Source: J089 sp964535735
GTDB lineage: Bacteria; Fidelibacterota; Marinisomatia; Marinisomatales; J089
DNA: 64,000 nt
Reading direction: 5' to 3'
NCBI GenBank assembly: GCA_964535735.1
Contig: CAZHTM010000001.1
Location: 62,001-126,000 of the forward strand
The notes beneath the pieces are model-generated. The model searched no databases. It saw only the letters and a program-made list of their open reading frames with translations, and was not told the DNA's origin. The first letter of the stretch is position 1. Every line of letters begins with the position of its first letter. The position numbers and the translations under genes are program-made. Below, in pieces: positions 1-8,090 of the stretch.

Positions 1-266
1 AACGTGGGGTCGGCCGCCAACGCGTATTGGGCAACATTCGCGGTGAGGGGAATGCCGTTACGATCCATTATCAATCCTCGATCCGCGCGAATAATTTGTC
101 GTTTCTGGCTCTGGCGCAGCCCCATCTGGCGGTATTCTTCACCATGAAGAATTTGGATGCTAAAAAGCCGAATAATTAAGCCAGCCCAGGCCACTACAAC
201 ACCAATGGATACCCATCGAATCCGACGTTGATATTTGGAATAGACTTTATTCACCGGACTCTGCAT
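1..266 (-). CDS. ftsI: FtsI/PBP3-type peptidoglycan transpeptidase, N-terminal fragment
   Basis: Only the first 88 codons lie in the window; the gene runs off the left edge. Read on the minus strand from the ATG at 264-266, the product has a short basic cytoplasmic tail, one membrane segment (about residues 20-40), and then the sequence RADRGLIMDRNG at about residues 60-71. That is the R-G-x-I-x-D-R-N-G signature at the start of the pedestal domain of class B penicillin-binding proteins. The start overlaps the end of ftsL by 20 bases, as expected in a division and cell-wall (dcw) cluster. The transpeptidase domain and its SxxK motif are outside the window. FtsI is the likeliest identity from position after ftsL; a sporulation-type SpoVD paralogue cannot be excluded. 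Confidence 0.88.
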   Translation of the reverse strand, partial: MQSPVNKVYSKYQRRIRWVSIGVVVAWAGLIIRLFSIQILHGEEYRQMGLRQSQKRQIIRADRGLIMDRNGIPLTANVAQYALAADPT

Positions 267-573
267 CAAGATAAATAATAATGGATTCAGGACGAACGGT
301 GACCATTCCCAGTTCTTGGCGCGCCTTACGGGCGATAACATCGGGTCGGGATAAATAGTCCACTCGTGCTTCCAGGGTGGCCACCTCGGTCTCAAGTTCT
401 TTGAGCGTAGATTTTTGAATGCCCAATGCCACCAACGATTCATCAATGGCAGTGTAAATCATCAGATAAACGATAAGTGCCAGGATCAGACCACCTGAGG
501 AGAGATAAAAAAGAAGGGTGCGAAAAATTTCCTTCCGCTGATTACGTTTTTTTCGGGAGGAACGCCGCGCCAT
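247..573 (-). CDS. ftsL: FtsL-like septum formation protein
   Basis: This 108-residue bitopic membrane protein has a very basic N-terminus (MARRSSRKKRNQRKE), one transmembrane segment at about residues 20-42, and a short periplasmic region predicted as coiled coil (about 50-75, with leucine and acidic heptads such as LKELETEVATLEARVDYL). Size and architecture match FtsL/FtsB-family (DivIC-like) proteins of the divisome, which link FtsQ to FtsWI. Sequence conservation in this family is low, so the call rests on architecture plus position between rsmH and ftsI. The start overlaps the rsmH stop, so translation is probably coupled. Confidence 0.75.
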   Translation of the reverse strand: MARRSSRKKRNQRKEIFRTLLFYLSSGGLILALIVYLMIYTAIDESLVALGIQKSTLKELETEVATLEARVDYLSRPDVIARKARQELGMVTVRPESIIIYLDAESGE

Positions 574-1460
574 TACGCCACCTTCACGGCCGCCCGTAAT
601 TTGGCGCTTCGCGCCCGGGGGTTCCTTTGAATTTCTTCGGCCGACGCCGTGACTGGTTTCCGCGTTAATATCCTTAGGAGACCTTTTTTAGTTAAATCCC
701 GAAAAGCGTGTTTTACACGACGGTCTTCCAGAGAATGATACGAAAGTATGACAATCCGACCTTCCGGCTTGAGAATGGAAATAAATTTGGAGAGGAAACG
801 GTCCAGATGCTCCAGTTCCTGATTCACAACAATTCGGAGGGATTGAAAGACTCTGGCGAAGGATTTATGGCGAAAAGCTGGAGGGGTGCTTTTTCGAATG
901 GCTTCCTTCAGGTCCTGGACCGTTTCCACAAAAGGTGCATGCTTGATTTGTCGGGCGATTTTTGCAGCGTGACGTTCTTCTCCATACGTGAACAACCAGT
1001 CACGAATGGTGCGTTCATCCGCTTCTTGTAAGATTTCAAATGCCGGTTTTCCAGTGGTGGTATCAAACCGCATATCCAACCGTCCTTCATTTATATAAGA
1101 GAATCCCCGATCTCGTTGATCTAACTGGAAGGAGGAAAGACCTAAATCCAGTAAGATCCCATTCACTGCTGAAATACCTCGTTCACGAAGTACTTCGGGC
1201 AGCGTATCGTAAGTCCCGTGGACCAACGATATGTCAGGATACTCCTTAAGATTGGCTTTGCAACACCGAAGTGTTTCCGCATCCCGATCAAAGCCAATAA
1301 GGATTCCTGAAGGTTTCAGACAGGAATAAATATTTTGGGCATGACCACCAAGTCCGACGGTTCCATCGATGATAATTTGCCCAGGCTGAGGATGGAGATA
1401 CTCCAGCACCTCGGATACCATGACAGGAGTATGTGCCGATCCCTGAAAATTGGACGCCAT
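573..1460 (-). CDS. rsmH: 16S rRNA (cytosine(1402)-N(4))-methyltransferase
   Basis: RsmH (MraW) methylates N4 of C1402 in 16S rRNA using S-adenosylmethionine. The 295-residue product has the expected features: HTPVMVSEVL at the N-terminus, the SAM-binding GTVGLGGHA loop near residue 34, LLDLGLSSFQLD near residue 105, and the C-terminal FHSLEDR-equivalent SYHSLEDRRVK followed by a Lys/Arg-rich tail. Length is typical for the family. The ATG overlaps the mraZ stop by one base (TGATG) and its own stop overlaps the ftsL start, so mraZ-rsmH-ftsL-ftsI reads as one tightly coupled operon on the minus strand. Confidence 0.97.
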   Translation of the reverse strand: MASNFQGSAHTPVMVSEVLEYLHPQPGQIIIDGTVGLGGHAQNIYSCLKPSGILIGFDRDAETLRCCKANLKEYPDISLVHGTYDTLPEVLRERGISAVNGILLDLGLSSFQLDQRDRGFSYINEGRLDMRFDTTTGKPAFEILQEADERTIRDWLFTYGEERHAAKIARQIKHAPFVETVQDLKEAIRKSTPPAFRHKSFARVFQSLRIVVNQELEHLDRFLSKFISILKPEGRIVILSYHSLEDRRVKHAFRDLTKKGLLRILTRKPVTASAEEIQRNPRARSAKLRAAVKVA

Positions 1461-1918
1461 CAGATAATGATCGAATTGGCGAGATTATCATATTCCTGGG
1501 AATCCAATTCCGGAGTCTCCTGTACGACTTGTTCCAGCCGTTGGGGATTCCAGATTTCAATTTTGTTGACGACCCCAATGATCACTACATCTTTTTCCAA
1601 ACCGGCATATTCAATGAGGTCATTGGTTAATTGAATGCGTCCTTGTTTATCGAACACAACTGGGGTGGCCCAGCGTGTAAGGGAACGAACGAATGAACGG
1701 TTTATGGGTGATAAAGCAGATAATTCACGAAGGCGGGTTTCGATGACTCGCCATTCAATCAGTGGGTAAACCCAGATGTTGGGATCCTGGCCGCGAGTGA
1801 TGATAAAGGTATTATTATTTTCCGGAGAAAGGACTTTACGGAAGAGGGCAGGAATATTAACGCGGCCCTTGGCATCAATAGAATATCGGTATTGTCCTGT
1901 AAATGTATCTTTGTTCAT
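1460..1918 (-). CDS. mraZ: Transcriptional regulator / nucleoid-associated MraZ
   Basis: MraZ is the AbrB-fold first gene of dcw clusters and represses its own operon. The protein starts MNKDTFTGQYRYSIDAKGRVNIPALFR; the D-x-K-G-R-(V/I)-x-I-P motif (about residues 15-23) and a second DKQGRIQLT motif (about 90-98) are the two swapped-hairpin repeats of the family. I chose the ATG at 1918, giving 152 residues (the length of E. coli MraZ), rather than the TTG nine bases upstream. Its probable operator lies 25-60 bases upstream of this start. Regulation by autorepression is inferred from family knowledge plus that operator. Confidence 0.95.
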   Translation of the reverse strand: MNKDTFTGQYRYSIDAKGRVNIPALFRKVLSPENNNTFIITRGQDPNIWVYPLIEWRVIETRLRELSALSPINRSFVRSLTRWATPVVFDKQGRIQLTNDLIEYAGLEKDVVIIGVVNKIEIWNPQRLEQVVQETPELDSQEYDNLANSIII

Positions 1919-1941
1919 GTGCTTCAAGTGTTGGGAGTATT

Positions 1942-1977
1942 ACCCACAACTACCCACAATGTTATTAAATCAACCCA
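1942..1977 (-). promoter_or_regulatory. Probable MraZ operator (TGGGT direct repeats)
   Basis: On the minus strand, just upstream of mraZ, TGGGT occurs at 1956-1952 and 1946-1942 with a 5-base spacer (10-base period). A third TGGGT sits at 1977-1973. A fourth pentamer in the opposite orientation (TCCCA at 1936-1932) keeps the same 10-base register. Known MraZ operators are TGGGN repeats separated by 5 bases upstream of mraZ. The position, close to the start codon, suits autorepression of the dcw operon. Confidence 0.7.
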
Positions 1978-2125
1978 CTCAAAATCAAGACATATTTCAA
2001 AAAAAACAAAGATTCGTTGATTTAGGGTGGAAAATGGAGGTGGAGTATGGCGGGATTCAGTCTATTAGAAAGACCGAATTCCCGAGGAAAGATTTAATCG
2101 ATAGTGGAAGGACGAAGTGAGTGGT

Positions 2126-2941
2126 TTATTGGAAGGGAGTGTAGTATTTATACTGGATAATAGGTGGATTTCCCGTAATTACGACCCGAACGGGGTAATC
2201 CTGCCCGACGAAATCCTTAAGGGGATTGCCGTTCAAGTACACTGTCAATCCTCGGGAGTGATTTAATAGGAGAGCCAACCGTGTGGAAAAAATAAATGAT
2301 CTTGAATCGCCACCGGGCATGGTGATGGATTCAGCAGCAGAGGTATCCACTGTCACTTGGTATGAGACCACATGTTTTCCTGCAATTCGTACCGAGAATG
2401 GTGGAACCGCATCATGAGTGGTTTCCATAGAGTTGTAGACCACATATTCGGTCAACAATTCATTTTCCGTCACGACATGATCCGCAATGATCCGCTGTCC
2501 GGACTGGGAAATGGCGGTGCCGTCCCCTTCTAGTGTGATTTTGCGGATAATCAATAGTGCAAATATCCAAAATACAATCAATATGCCAGCTTTTATTAAA
2601 TTGGAACGCTTAAGGGCAGGCGACTTGGGTTTGAATGATGCGGAAAGTTCGCCACTTTCCGTATCCGCAGATTTTTCCTGAGATTTAGTCTTACTCGGTT
2701 TGTTGATATTCCCGTTAATGAAATGTTCCAGATCACTTAAGGCCTGATCGGGATCACCACCGATTTCTGTAACATAGGCCCTGAAGAATAGCCGAACATA
2801 AGTGTGGGGAAGTACATCGAATTGTCCGTTTTCAAACGCTTCAAGAAAACGAATATTGATTTTGGTTCGATTCTGGATTTCTTCCAACTGGATATTGGAA
2901 TTTTCCCGGAGTTTTTTAAGGTCTTTGTAAAATGCTGCCAT
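2126..2941 (-). CDS. RodZ-like helix-turn-helix membrane protein
   Basis: The 271-residue product has a Cro/C1-type helix-turn-helix of the HTH_25 class at residues 3-75 (LRENSNIQLEEIQNRTKI, then a helix with LPHTYVRLFFRAY), a charged linker, one transmembrane segment at about 115-133, and a periplasmic beta-rich DUF4115-type domain (about 145-271). This is the plan of RodZ, which ties MreB to the elongation machinery. Its position just upstream of the dcw genes on the same strand suits a cell-shape role. The start is the only good ATG before the conserved helix-turn-helix. Gene symbol withheld because the linker and periplasmic part are not diagnostic. Confidence 0.8.
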   Translation of the reverse strand: MAAFYKDLKKLRENSNIQLEEIQNRTKINIRFLEAFENGQFDVLPHTYVRLFFRAYVTEIGGDPDQALSDLEHFINGNINKPSKTKSQEKSADTESGELSASFKPKSPALKRSNLIKAGILIVFWIFALLIIRKITLEGDGTAISQSGQRIIADHVVTENELLTEYVVYNSMETTHDAVPPFSVRIAGKHVVSYQVTVDTSAAESITMPGGDSRSFIFSTRLALLLNHSRGLTVYLNGNPLKDFVGQDYPVRVVITGNPPIIQYKYYTPFQ

Positions 2942-3030
2942 ATTTAATGAATTTAGAGGTTGAAATTACCGAGGGTGGTTTTGGGACACAATCGAAAGAA
3001 TTGCGTGTACAGGACTATTTTTTAAAGGGA

Positions 3031-4122
3031 TTAATCGTTCAGGCGTGATGGCGATAAATAATATCCTTCCGAATGAATCGTTTCTTTGTTTTGGGAGAGA
3101 AACCTTCGGATTGTTTCCACTGGGATGGCATAGGTAACACCATAGTTAATATCCTGGTGGGTTGTTATGTAAGGTGTTCCCAGATAGGGATGTGACGGAT
3201 CGTTTTCGGTAGTATAAACGGCTGGATCAGGTTTCAGGAAAATGGTGGATTGGGCCGAGACCGATTTGGCGATACCGATCCACTCCAGATTGGGAAGCCC
3301 ATCCCGGATGGCGACAATCATTCCGCCACTGAATCCAGGATTAAATAACGCATCTGTCAGTAATAATGTGGAATTATTTTTAGGAACACTCACAAGGCCT
3401 TCGGTGACCATGAGGTTTCCCATGGGAAAACCCAATACATAGACGCGACTGCCCCACTGCAAATATTCAGAGTGCCCAAAGGGCAGTGTAATGGGTGGTT
3501 CCGGATATTCAACCGGATTTCGCGTGGATCTCAAAAGCATTAAATCTTTTTTCGTGTCTACTGTGAGCGTGGTTATTTCATTAATACCCTTTAAATCGCT
3601 GGTGTAATATTTCTCTTTAATTTTTATGGCCAACGCATCCAGATAGATGTTTTCAGTTTGATTCGAAAGGGTGCGGTAGGAAAATACGGTGTCTGGATAA
3701 TTTCCAATATGAGCGCAGGTGAGGATTAGCACACGGTCCCGCGTCGAAGATAGGAGAATTCCGGTGCCGGAGGACGTTTCATTTTCAATATTGGTAGATG
3801 AAGTTGCGGTGATTACTGATAATTTATCAGACATGTTACGTGTAATCCGAGATTGGGAGGGAATAGTATATACCGTGTAGGTAGCTATATAATTAATACG
3901 AACAAGGCTTCGAGTCAAGGTATTCAAAAGTGGACCCAATCCTTCCTGAGCCAAGGCTGTATCATAGCGTGAATCTGGGACCGAATCAGGATGAATGGGT
4001 TTTATTTGGCATCCAACACTTAATAACAAAAGGAAGATAACAAAAAGGAAACTCCAGGATTTCAAATGTGAAGGTCGATGATTTAATGGGTCTGAATAGG
4101 GGGAGTTGTCGTCAAAACCCAT
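3031..4122 (-). CDS. Trypsin-like serine protease lipoprotein
   Basis: The 363-residue product has an N-terminal hydrophobic segment (about 23-37) ending in SVGC, so Cys38 probably carries lipid. A chymotrypsin-fold protease domain follows, with the catalytic triad visible as His138 (LTCAHIG), Asp193 (KKDLMLLR) and Ser265 (NPGFSGG, where GxSGG is the serine loop). There is no PDZ domain of the DegP type. It probably acts in the periplasm, anchored to a membrane. It lies 5 bases downstream of the mscS stop on the same strand, so the two are probably cotranscribed. The substrate is unknown. The N-terminal tail before the lipobox is long (about 20 polar residues), so the true start could lie further in. 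Confidence 0.75.
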   Translation of the reverse strand: MGFDDNSPYSDPLNHRPSHLKSWSFLFVIFLLLLSVGCQIKPIHPDSVPDSRYDTALAQEGLGPLLNTLTRSLVRINYIATYTVYTIPSQSRITRNMSDKLSVITATSSTNIENETSSGTGILLSSTRDRVLILTCAHIGNYPDTVFSYRTLSNQTENIYLDALAIKIKEKYYTSDLKGINEITTLTVDTKKDLMLLRSTRNPVEYPEPPITLPFGHSEYLQWGSRVYVLGFPMGNLMVTEGLVSVPKNNSTLLLTDALFNPGFSGGMIVAIRDGLPNLEWIGIAKSVSAQSTIFLKPDPAVYTTENDPSHPYLGTPYITTHQDINYGVTYAIPVETIRRFLSQNKETIHSEGYYLSPSRLND

Positions 4123-4127
4123 GCCGG

Positions 4128-5342
4128 TTATTGATCACGTTCACTTTCCGGCTGTGATGATGGTGATAAGCGGATTTCCAAGGGACGAATACTGTCCAAA
4201 TGCACATCCCTTTGGGGAAATGCAATATCAATGCCTGCTTCCCGAAACAGGGAATCAATAGTGAACCGAATGTCACTTTCGACAATGAGCGGTTTGATTG
4301 TTTCCGTAAGCTCCACCCAAAAGTACACGGTAAAAATAAGCGCATTATCGCCAAAGTCTTTGAATAAAACCAATGGCGGGGGTGTGGCCTTCACTTGAGG
4401 ATGGGATCGGACGGCTTCCAGAATTAGATCCCTGGTTTTTTCGGTAGGAGACCCATAAGCCACGCCGACGGTTACTTCCCGTCTCAAATCCTTATCCATT
4501 AGCGACCAATTGATAACAGTGTTCTCCAATAGTTTGCTATTGGGAATAACCATCCGGACATTATCAAAAGTGCGAATTCGGGTGGATCGCCCACCAATAA
4601 ATTCCACGATACCTTGGCGTCCTTCTACTTCCACAACATCATCGATTTTCAAAGGACGCTCCGTCATGAGAACGATGCCGCTGAGAAAATTGTTCACCAG
4701 ATTCTGGCTTCCTAAACCAACACCAATCGCCACGGCTCCACCCACCAGAGTAAAGGCGGTTAATGGCACCCCCACGATGGTGAGTACAAACAATACGACT
4801 AACAATACCAGCAAATATCGGAAAACCAGCTCCAGCGATTTCTTGGTAGCGATCTCCAAATTCAGAGGTTTTAAAAATATCGTTTGAAATTCATTGGACA
4901 AATACCGTGAAAATTTCAATCCGGGATAAAGCAAGATCAGTCCCAGGATGATATTGCCCAATTCCACTGAACTGTTTTTGACAGTAAAAAGTGTAAGATT
5001 CCAGATGTGTCCCAAAATAGTAAGCGGAATACCAATGATGAACAGGGTAATAACCGTCAACAAAACAATGAGCAAAAAACTAGTGAAGTTTACCAGCCAG
5101 GCGCGAGTATCCGAATCCTTGATAAAAGAAAAAACTTTTGGGAGACGCGATTCACGAAATAGGATTCGTATGATCCGGGAAAATATGACAAAACATACGA
5201 GTCCTAAGAAAAGCCGTCCTAGGGTGATGTTTAGGGTATTCCCAGTAATCAAAGGAAACTTCCAAAGGGGAATTAACCACTTATCGACCATATCCCAGAA
5301 CGGGTAAGGAGTTGGATTGGGTGTTGGCACTGGTTGCATCAT
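4128..5342 (-). CDS. MscS-family mechanosensitive ion channel
   Basis: The 404-residue protein has five to six predicted membrane helices in its first 220 residues. A glycine/alanine-rich pore helix (about 213-245: VGGAVAIGVGLGSQNLVNNFLSG) follows, then the MscS beta domain (KIDDVVEVEGRQGIVEFIGGRSTRIRTFDN) and a C-terminal alpha/beta domain. These are the hallmarks of MscS/YnaI-type channels that release solutes under hypo-osmotic stress. The extra N-terminal helices make it larger than E. coli MscS (286 residues). It heads a two-gene unit with the downstream protease lipoprotein. Confidence 0.9.
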   Translation of the reverse strand: MMQPVPTPNPTPYPFWDMVDKWLIPLWKFPLITGNTLNITLGRLFLGLVCFVIFSRIIRILFRESRLPKVFSFIKDSDTRAWLVNFTSFLLIVLLTVITLFIIGIPLTILGHIWNLTLFTVKNSSVELGNIILGLILLYPGLKFSRYLSNEFQTIFLKPLNLEIATKKSLELVFRYLLVLLVVLFVLTIVGVPLTAFTLVGGAVAIGVGLGSQNLVNNFLSGIVLMTERPLKIDDVVEVEGRQGIVEFIGGRSTRIRTFDNVRMVIPNSKLLENTVINWSLMDKDLRREVTVGVAYGSPTEKTRDLILEAVRSHPQVKATPPPLVLFKDFGDNALIFTVYFWVELTETIKPLIVESDIRFTIDSLFREAGIDIAFPQRDVHLDSIRPLEIRLSPSSQPESERDQ

Positions 5343-5370
5343 GAAAAATTAGAGGTTCGAAAGGATTATA

Positions 5371-5409
5371 AAAAGAAAATGTTCCCGGGAGGGTTACGGG
5401 AACATTTTT
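5371..5409 (-). terminator. Intrinsic terminator after the DUF4097 gene
   Basis: A perfect 12-bp inverted repeat (AAAATGTTCCCG at 5376-5387 and its complement at 5397-5408) with a 9-base loop is flanked by A/T tracts on both sides. It lies between the stop of the DUF4097 gene and the start of mscS. On the minus strand the stem is followed by a T-rich run, as expected for a rho-independent terminator. Confidence 0.8.
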
Positions 5410-5432
5410 GAAACGAGGAATAGATATCTGTG

Positions 5433-6401
5433 TTAATACACGTCAATATCTCCACTAGTAGTACGGATTTTTACTTCCGGCCCGCTTTGATTGATCATTG
5501 CTTTTATTTGATGTTTATGCGATTCCACGATCTGAGCAGGAAGTTGAAGATTAATGTCCCCGGAAATGGATTTTCCGTCCAGATTTACACCGGCTTCATC
5601 GGCCAAATCAATCGACACATCTCCAGATATTGATTTTAAAGACCAATCATCGATGGGATAGCCCGTAATCGTGATATCTCCACTGGCGCTGTGGGCTCGG
5701 GCGATCCCTATCAAATGCGCAAAATGTATATCTCCTGAACTGGTGGACGCATCGACCTTCCCGTCATTGGCAAATATAAGATCAATAGAACCGCTCCCAG
5801 TACTAATGATGTATTCTCCACCACAACCTGTAAACTTAACGTCACCACTTCCTGTAGAAGCCACCAATTTTCCAAATATTGCCGACCCGGTTATATCACC
5901 GCTTCCAGAGGAAACAGTTCCACCGTGATCCAACTCCGAAAGTTGGATGTCGCCCGATCCTGTAGACAAGTCTACAGGGGATTGTAATTGCGATACGTCC
6001 ACGTCTCCCGATCCAGTAGATGCTTCTAAACTGGTACCGAAAGGCGCTGAGATTTCATAATTGATTCGAATAGATTTTGCCAAATCAGAATCAATTTTTT
6101 TGATGATCAAATGGGTTCCGTCAAAACTTATAGGAGGGTTTTTCTGCAATGCCTCAATTTCTTTTTTCATCGACTTAGAAAGAACCGTACTTGAAGATGC
6201 CCAAATCGTTCCTTTTAATTCAATCTTTTCATCGATAGTTCCAGTAACCCGTATATCACCAGCTCGAATTGTAAGTATAATGCTGGGTATTCCTTGAATC
6301 GGGAATGATTCCTGAAAAGTTCCTATTTCTTTAGCGTCAATGATTGGGGAGAGGAAAATGCTTCCTCCCAGGAAAAATTTTAAAAATGTTTTCAACTTCA
6401 T
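5433..6401 (-). CDS. Secreted DUF4097-family beta-helix-like repeat protein
   Basis: I place the start at the ATG at 6401, preceded by GAGG at a proper spacing, rather than an in-frame ATG at 6458. This gives 322 residues with a signal peptide (about 1-24). The rest is built from short beta-strand repeats containing S-G-S-G-D-I/V (STGSGDVDVS, STGSGDIQLS, SSGSGDITGS, STGSGDVKFT, STGSGSIDLI, STSSGDIHFA, ISGDVSIDL). This periodic GSGD pattern is typical of DUF4097/putative-adhesin proteins, which fold as a parallel beta solenoid. The location is probably periplasmic or cell surface; the molecular role is unknown. It is monocistronic, with its own terminator. Confidence 0.8.
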   Translation of the reverse strand: MKLKTFLKFFLGGSIFLSPIIDAKEIGTFQESFPIQGIPSIILTIRAGDIRVTGTIDEKIELKGTIWASSSTVLSKSMKKEIEALQKNPPISFDGTHLIIKKIDSDLAKSIRINYEISAPFGTSLEASTGSGDVDVSQLQSPVDLSTGSGDIQLSELDHGGTVSSGSGDITGSAIFGKLVASTGSGDVKFTGCGGEYIISTGSGSIDLIFANDGKVDASTSSGDIHFAHLIGIARAHSASGDITITGYPIDDWSLKSISGDVSIDLADEAGVNLDGKSISGDINLQLPAQIVESHKHQIKAMINQSGPEVKIRTTSGDIDVY

Positions 6402-6557
6402 GGAGGGCCTCAGATTTATTGTGCAACTGAGACTATCCACAAAGGATTTGGTTGTCAATATATTGGATCTGTTAGTAAATCATAAAGGAAGAATGTAAAT
6501 AGTATGTGCCGCTAAGTTGAAATTGGTTAAACGTGTTTTCTAATTAGGATACCGGGG

Positions 6558-7004
6558 TTAAAAGATGTCAAACGAGTCCATCTTTTCCCGTTTATCGATC
6601 ACACGTTTGGCCAAATGTGCCAAGTCTTCAGCACCCAACATTTCCCGGATATCTTCCCGGATTACCTTCCATTTATGGTGGAGGGGGCAGGGGACACTAT
6701 CGGAACAATAATCGAGACCAATGACACATCGTTCCTGTTCCGGAGGCGGTCCGTCAACCGCATATACAATTTGATTCAGGTAAATTTCATTAGCCGGGCG
6801 AGCCAACTTCACACCGCCGTTACGTCCCCGGACGGCCACAATAAGGCGGTGTTTGACCAGCGTCTGTGAAATTTTCGCCAGGAATTGCTGTGGAATATTA
6901 TATGCCTGGGCGATCTGACTAATCATGATAGGATCAGGCGAGTTTTTTTCCGCCAGGTAAATCATGGCTTGGATGGCGTATTCTGCTGATTTTGAGTACA
7001 ACAT
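6558..7004 (-). CDS. Rrf2-family Fe-S-type transcriptional regulator
   Basis: This 148-residue winged-helix protein begins MLYSKSAEYAIQAMIYLAE, the standard Rrf2 start, with the recognition helix region at about 25-60 (IAQAYNIPQQFLAKISQTLVKHRLI) and the wing RGRNGGVKLA. Three cysteines spaced C-x6-C-x5-C (about residues 92-105, CVIGLDYC then PC) match the Fe-S ligand pattern of IscR, NsrR and RsrR. It therefore probably senses redox state, nitric oxide or Fe-S status. No suf/isc genes are adjacent, so the target is unknown. It is transcribed away from the copper island. Confidence 0.9.
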   Translation of the reverse strand: MLYSKSAEYAIQAMIYLAEKNSPDPIMISQIAQAYNIPQQFLAKISQTLVKHRLIVAVRGRNGGVKLARPANEIYLNQIVYAVDGPPPEQERCVIGLDYCSDSVPCPLHHKWKVIREDIREMLGAEDLAHLAKRVIDKREKMDSFDIF

Positions 7005-7622
7005 ATTCAGTCTCTAAAAGTAGAAAAAATTGAAATCATGTGTCAAGCCGGACTTTGAATAAATGTAGTGGATATGTCATTTTAAAAGATAAAAATCCAC
7101 TCAGCACAAGCAATCCCAGTCTTTCCAGGGCAAAGGCAGGAGCACCTGAATAATGACTGCAGATTAAAATGGCGACTATGAATTTCTGTATATCCAAAAG
7201 GTATCACACCCTTTTTGACTTTCCGGTTTTTAGTAGGCAACCAAAAGGAGTGAGGCAGGAAATAAAGAGTGCAACCTCCGGATACGGATCGCTGTACTGA
7301 GTGGAATTATCAAGAAGCATATCCCCCTAATTGAAAAAGTTTTTTTTCCAATGTGACAGAAAGTTAGGCTTCTGGTATAATGATCTGCAAGCAAAATAAG
7401 ATAACAGCATCCTATTTGAATAATTACCAGATGATCCATAAAATTTCTGATCCTTCAACCCAAAACACTGATGAACATGATAAAATGCACGACCATAATT
7501 TGTACATTTAATAGTGTAACTTATGCTGAAATAGGTCATCCCACGTTTGAAATGCAAGCCTATAAAAAATTGTGCCGGAAAAAATCTTGGAACTTTTCAG
7601 ATTTTTGTCGTAAATAGAATCT
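7005..7622. other. Long AT-rich intergenic region before the copper island
   Basis: About 620 bases separate the divergent rrf2 gene and the copper island. No open frame here has a plausible start, coding bias or recognisable product; the few short frames are low-complexity. The stretch contains one good promoter-like pair (7353-7381). Its far side presumably also carries the rrf2 promoter. Nothing else was recognised. Confidence 0.6.
7353..7381 (+). promoter_or_regulatory. Candidate sigma-70 promoter for the copper island
   Basis: GTGACA (7353-7358) and a perfect TATAAT (7376-7381) are separated by 17 bases. This is a good match to a housekeeping promoter facing the island. Its distance to the first gene (about 235 bases) implies a long untranslated leader, so a closer, less canonical promoter may also exist. 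Confidence 0.4.
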
Positions 7623-7988
7623 ATGATAATGAAAATCACAGCAGTATTCAACTTGGCATTTATGCTTAGTGTCAATCTGGCACCCCTTATGAGCGTAGAT
7701 TCATGCAAGACATCCTGCTCAGATGATCATTCAATGATGTGCTGTGAAATGGCTCAATCTAACCACCATAATTCGTGTGGAATGAGTTTCAATGAATGCA
7801 CCGAAAAACCCCTCCTTCCGCTAGTCACAGCTCCCATTAACCAAGTCTCCTTTCATATCGAATTGGTCGAATCATTATGGTCTAATTCCGTTGATATAGA
7901 TCCGAATGAAAGTGTGACTGGATTATATGTGGATCATTATGTGTTACCAGCGCCCCCTCCAAGCTATACTCTCCCTTTATTAATTTAG
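7623..7988 (+). CDS. Secreted Cys/His/Met-rich protein heading the copper island
   Basis: The 121-residue product has a signal peptide (about 1-24) and then a segment dense in metal-binding residues: CKTSCSDDHSMMCCEMAQSNHHNSCGM (quoted as pieces CKTSC, HSMMCCEM, HHNSCGM), with seven cysteines in about 45 residues. The C-terminus is proline-rich (APPPSYTLP). I do not recognise the family. The composition and place, 100 bases upstream of the CusC-like gene, suggest a periplasmic metal chaperone, sensor or buffer. The start could be the second ATG (7629), which is equally good. No clear ribosome binding site is visible. Confidence 0.6.
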   Translation: MIMKITAVFNLAFMLSVNLAPLMSVDSCKTSCSDDHSMMCCEMAQSNHHNSCGMSFNECTEKPLLPLVTAPINQVSFHIELVESLWSNSVDIDPNESVTGLYVDHYVLPAPPPSYTLPLLI

Positions 7989-8090
7989 ATTGATCTCCAC
8001 GACTTGTACCTAGTCGGCAAAAAAGGTACATTCGTTAGAGTTTGCCGTATAGGCAATCCCTACAACACATAAGCAAATTGGAGAATCGTT

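Noticed and set aside
708..1031. Plus-strand open frame inside rsmH
   Set aside because: It lies wholly within a highly conserved minus-strand gene and has no recognisable product.
7230..7708. Short frames in the 7.0-7.6 kb gap
   Set aside because: No ribosome binding site, no family resemblance and low-complexity hydrophobic composition.
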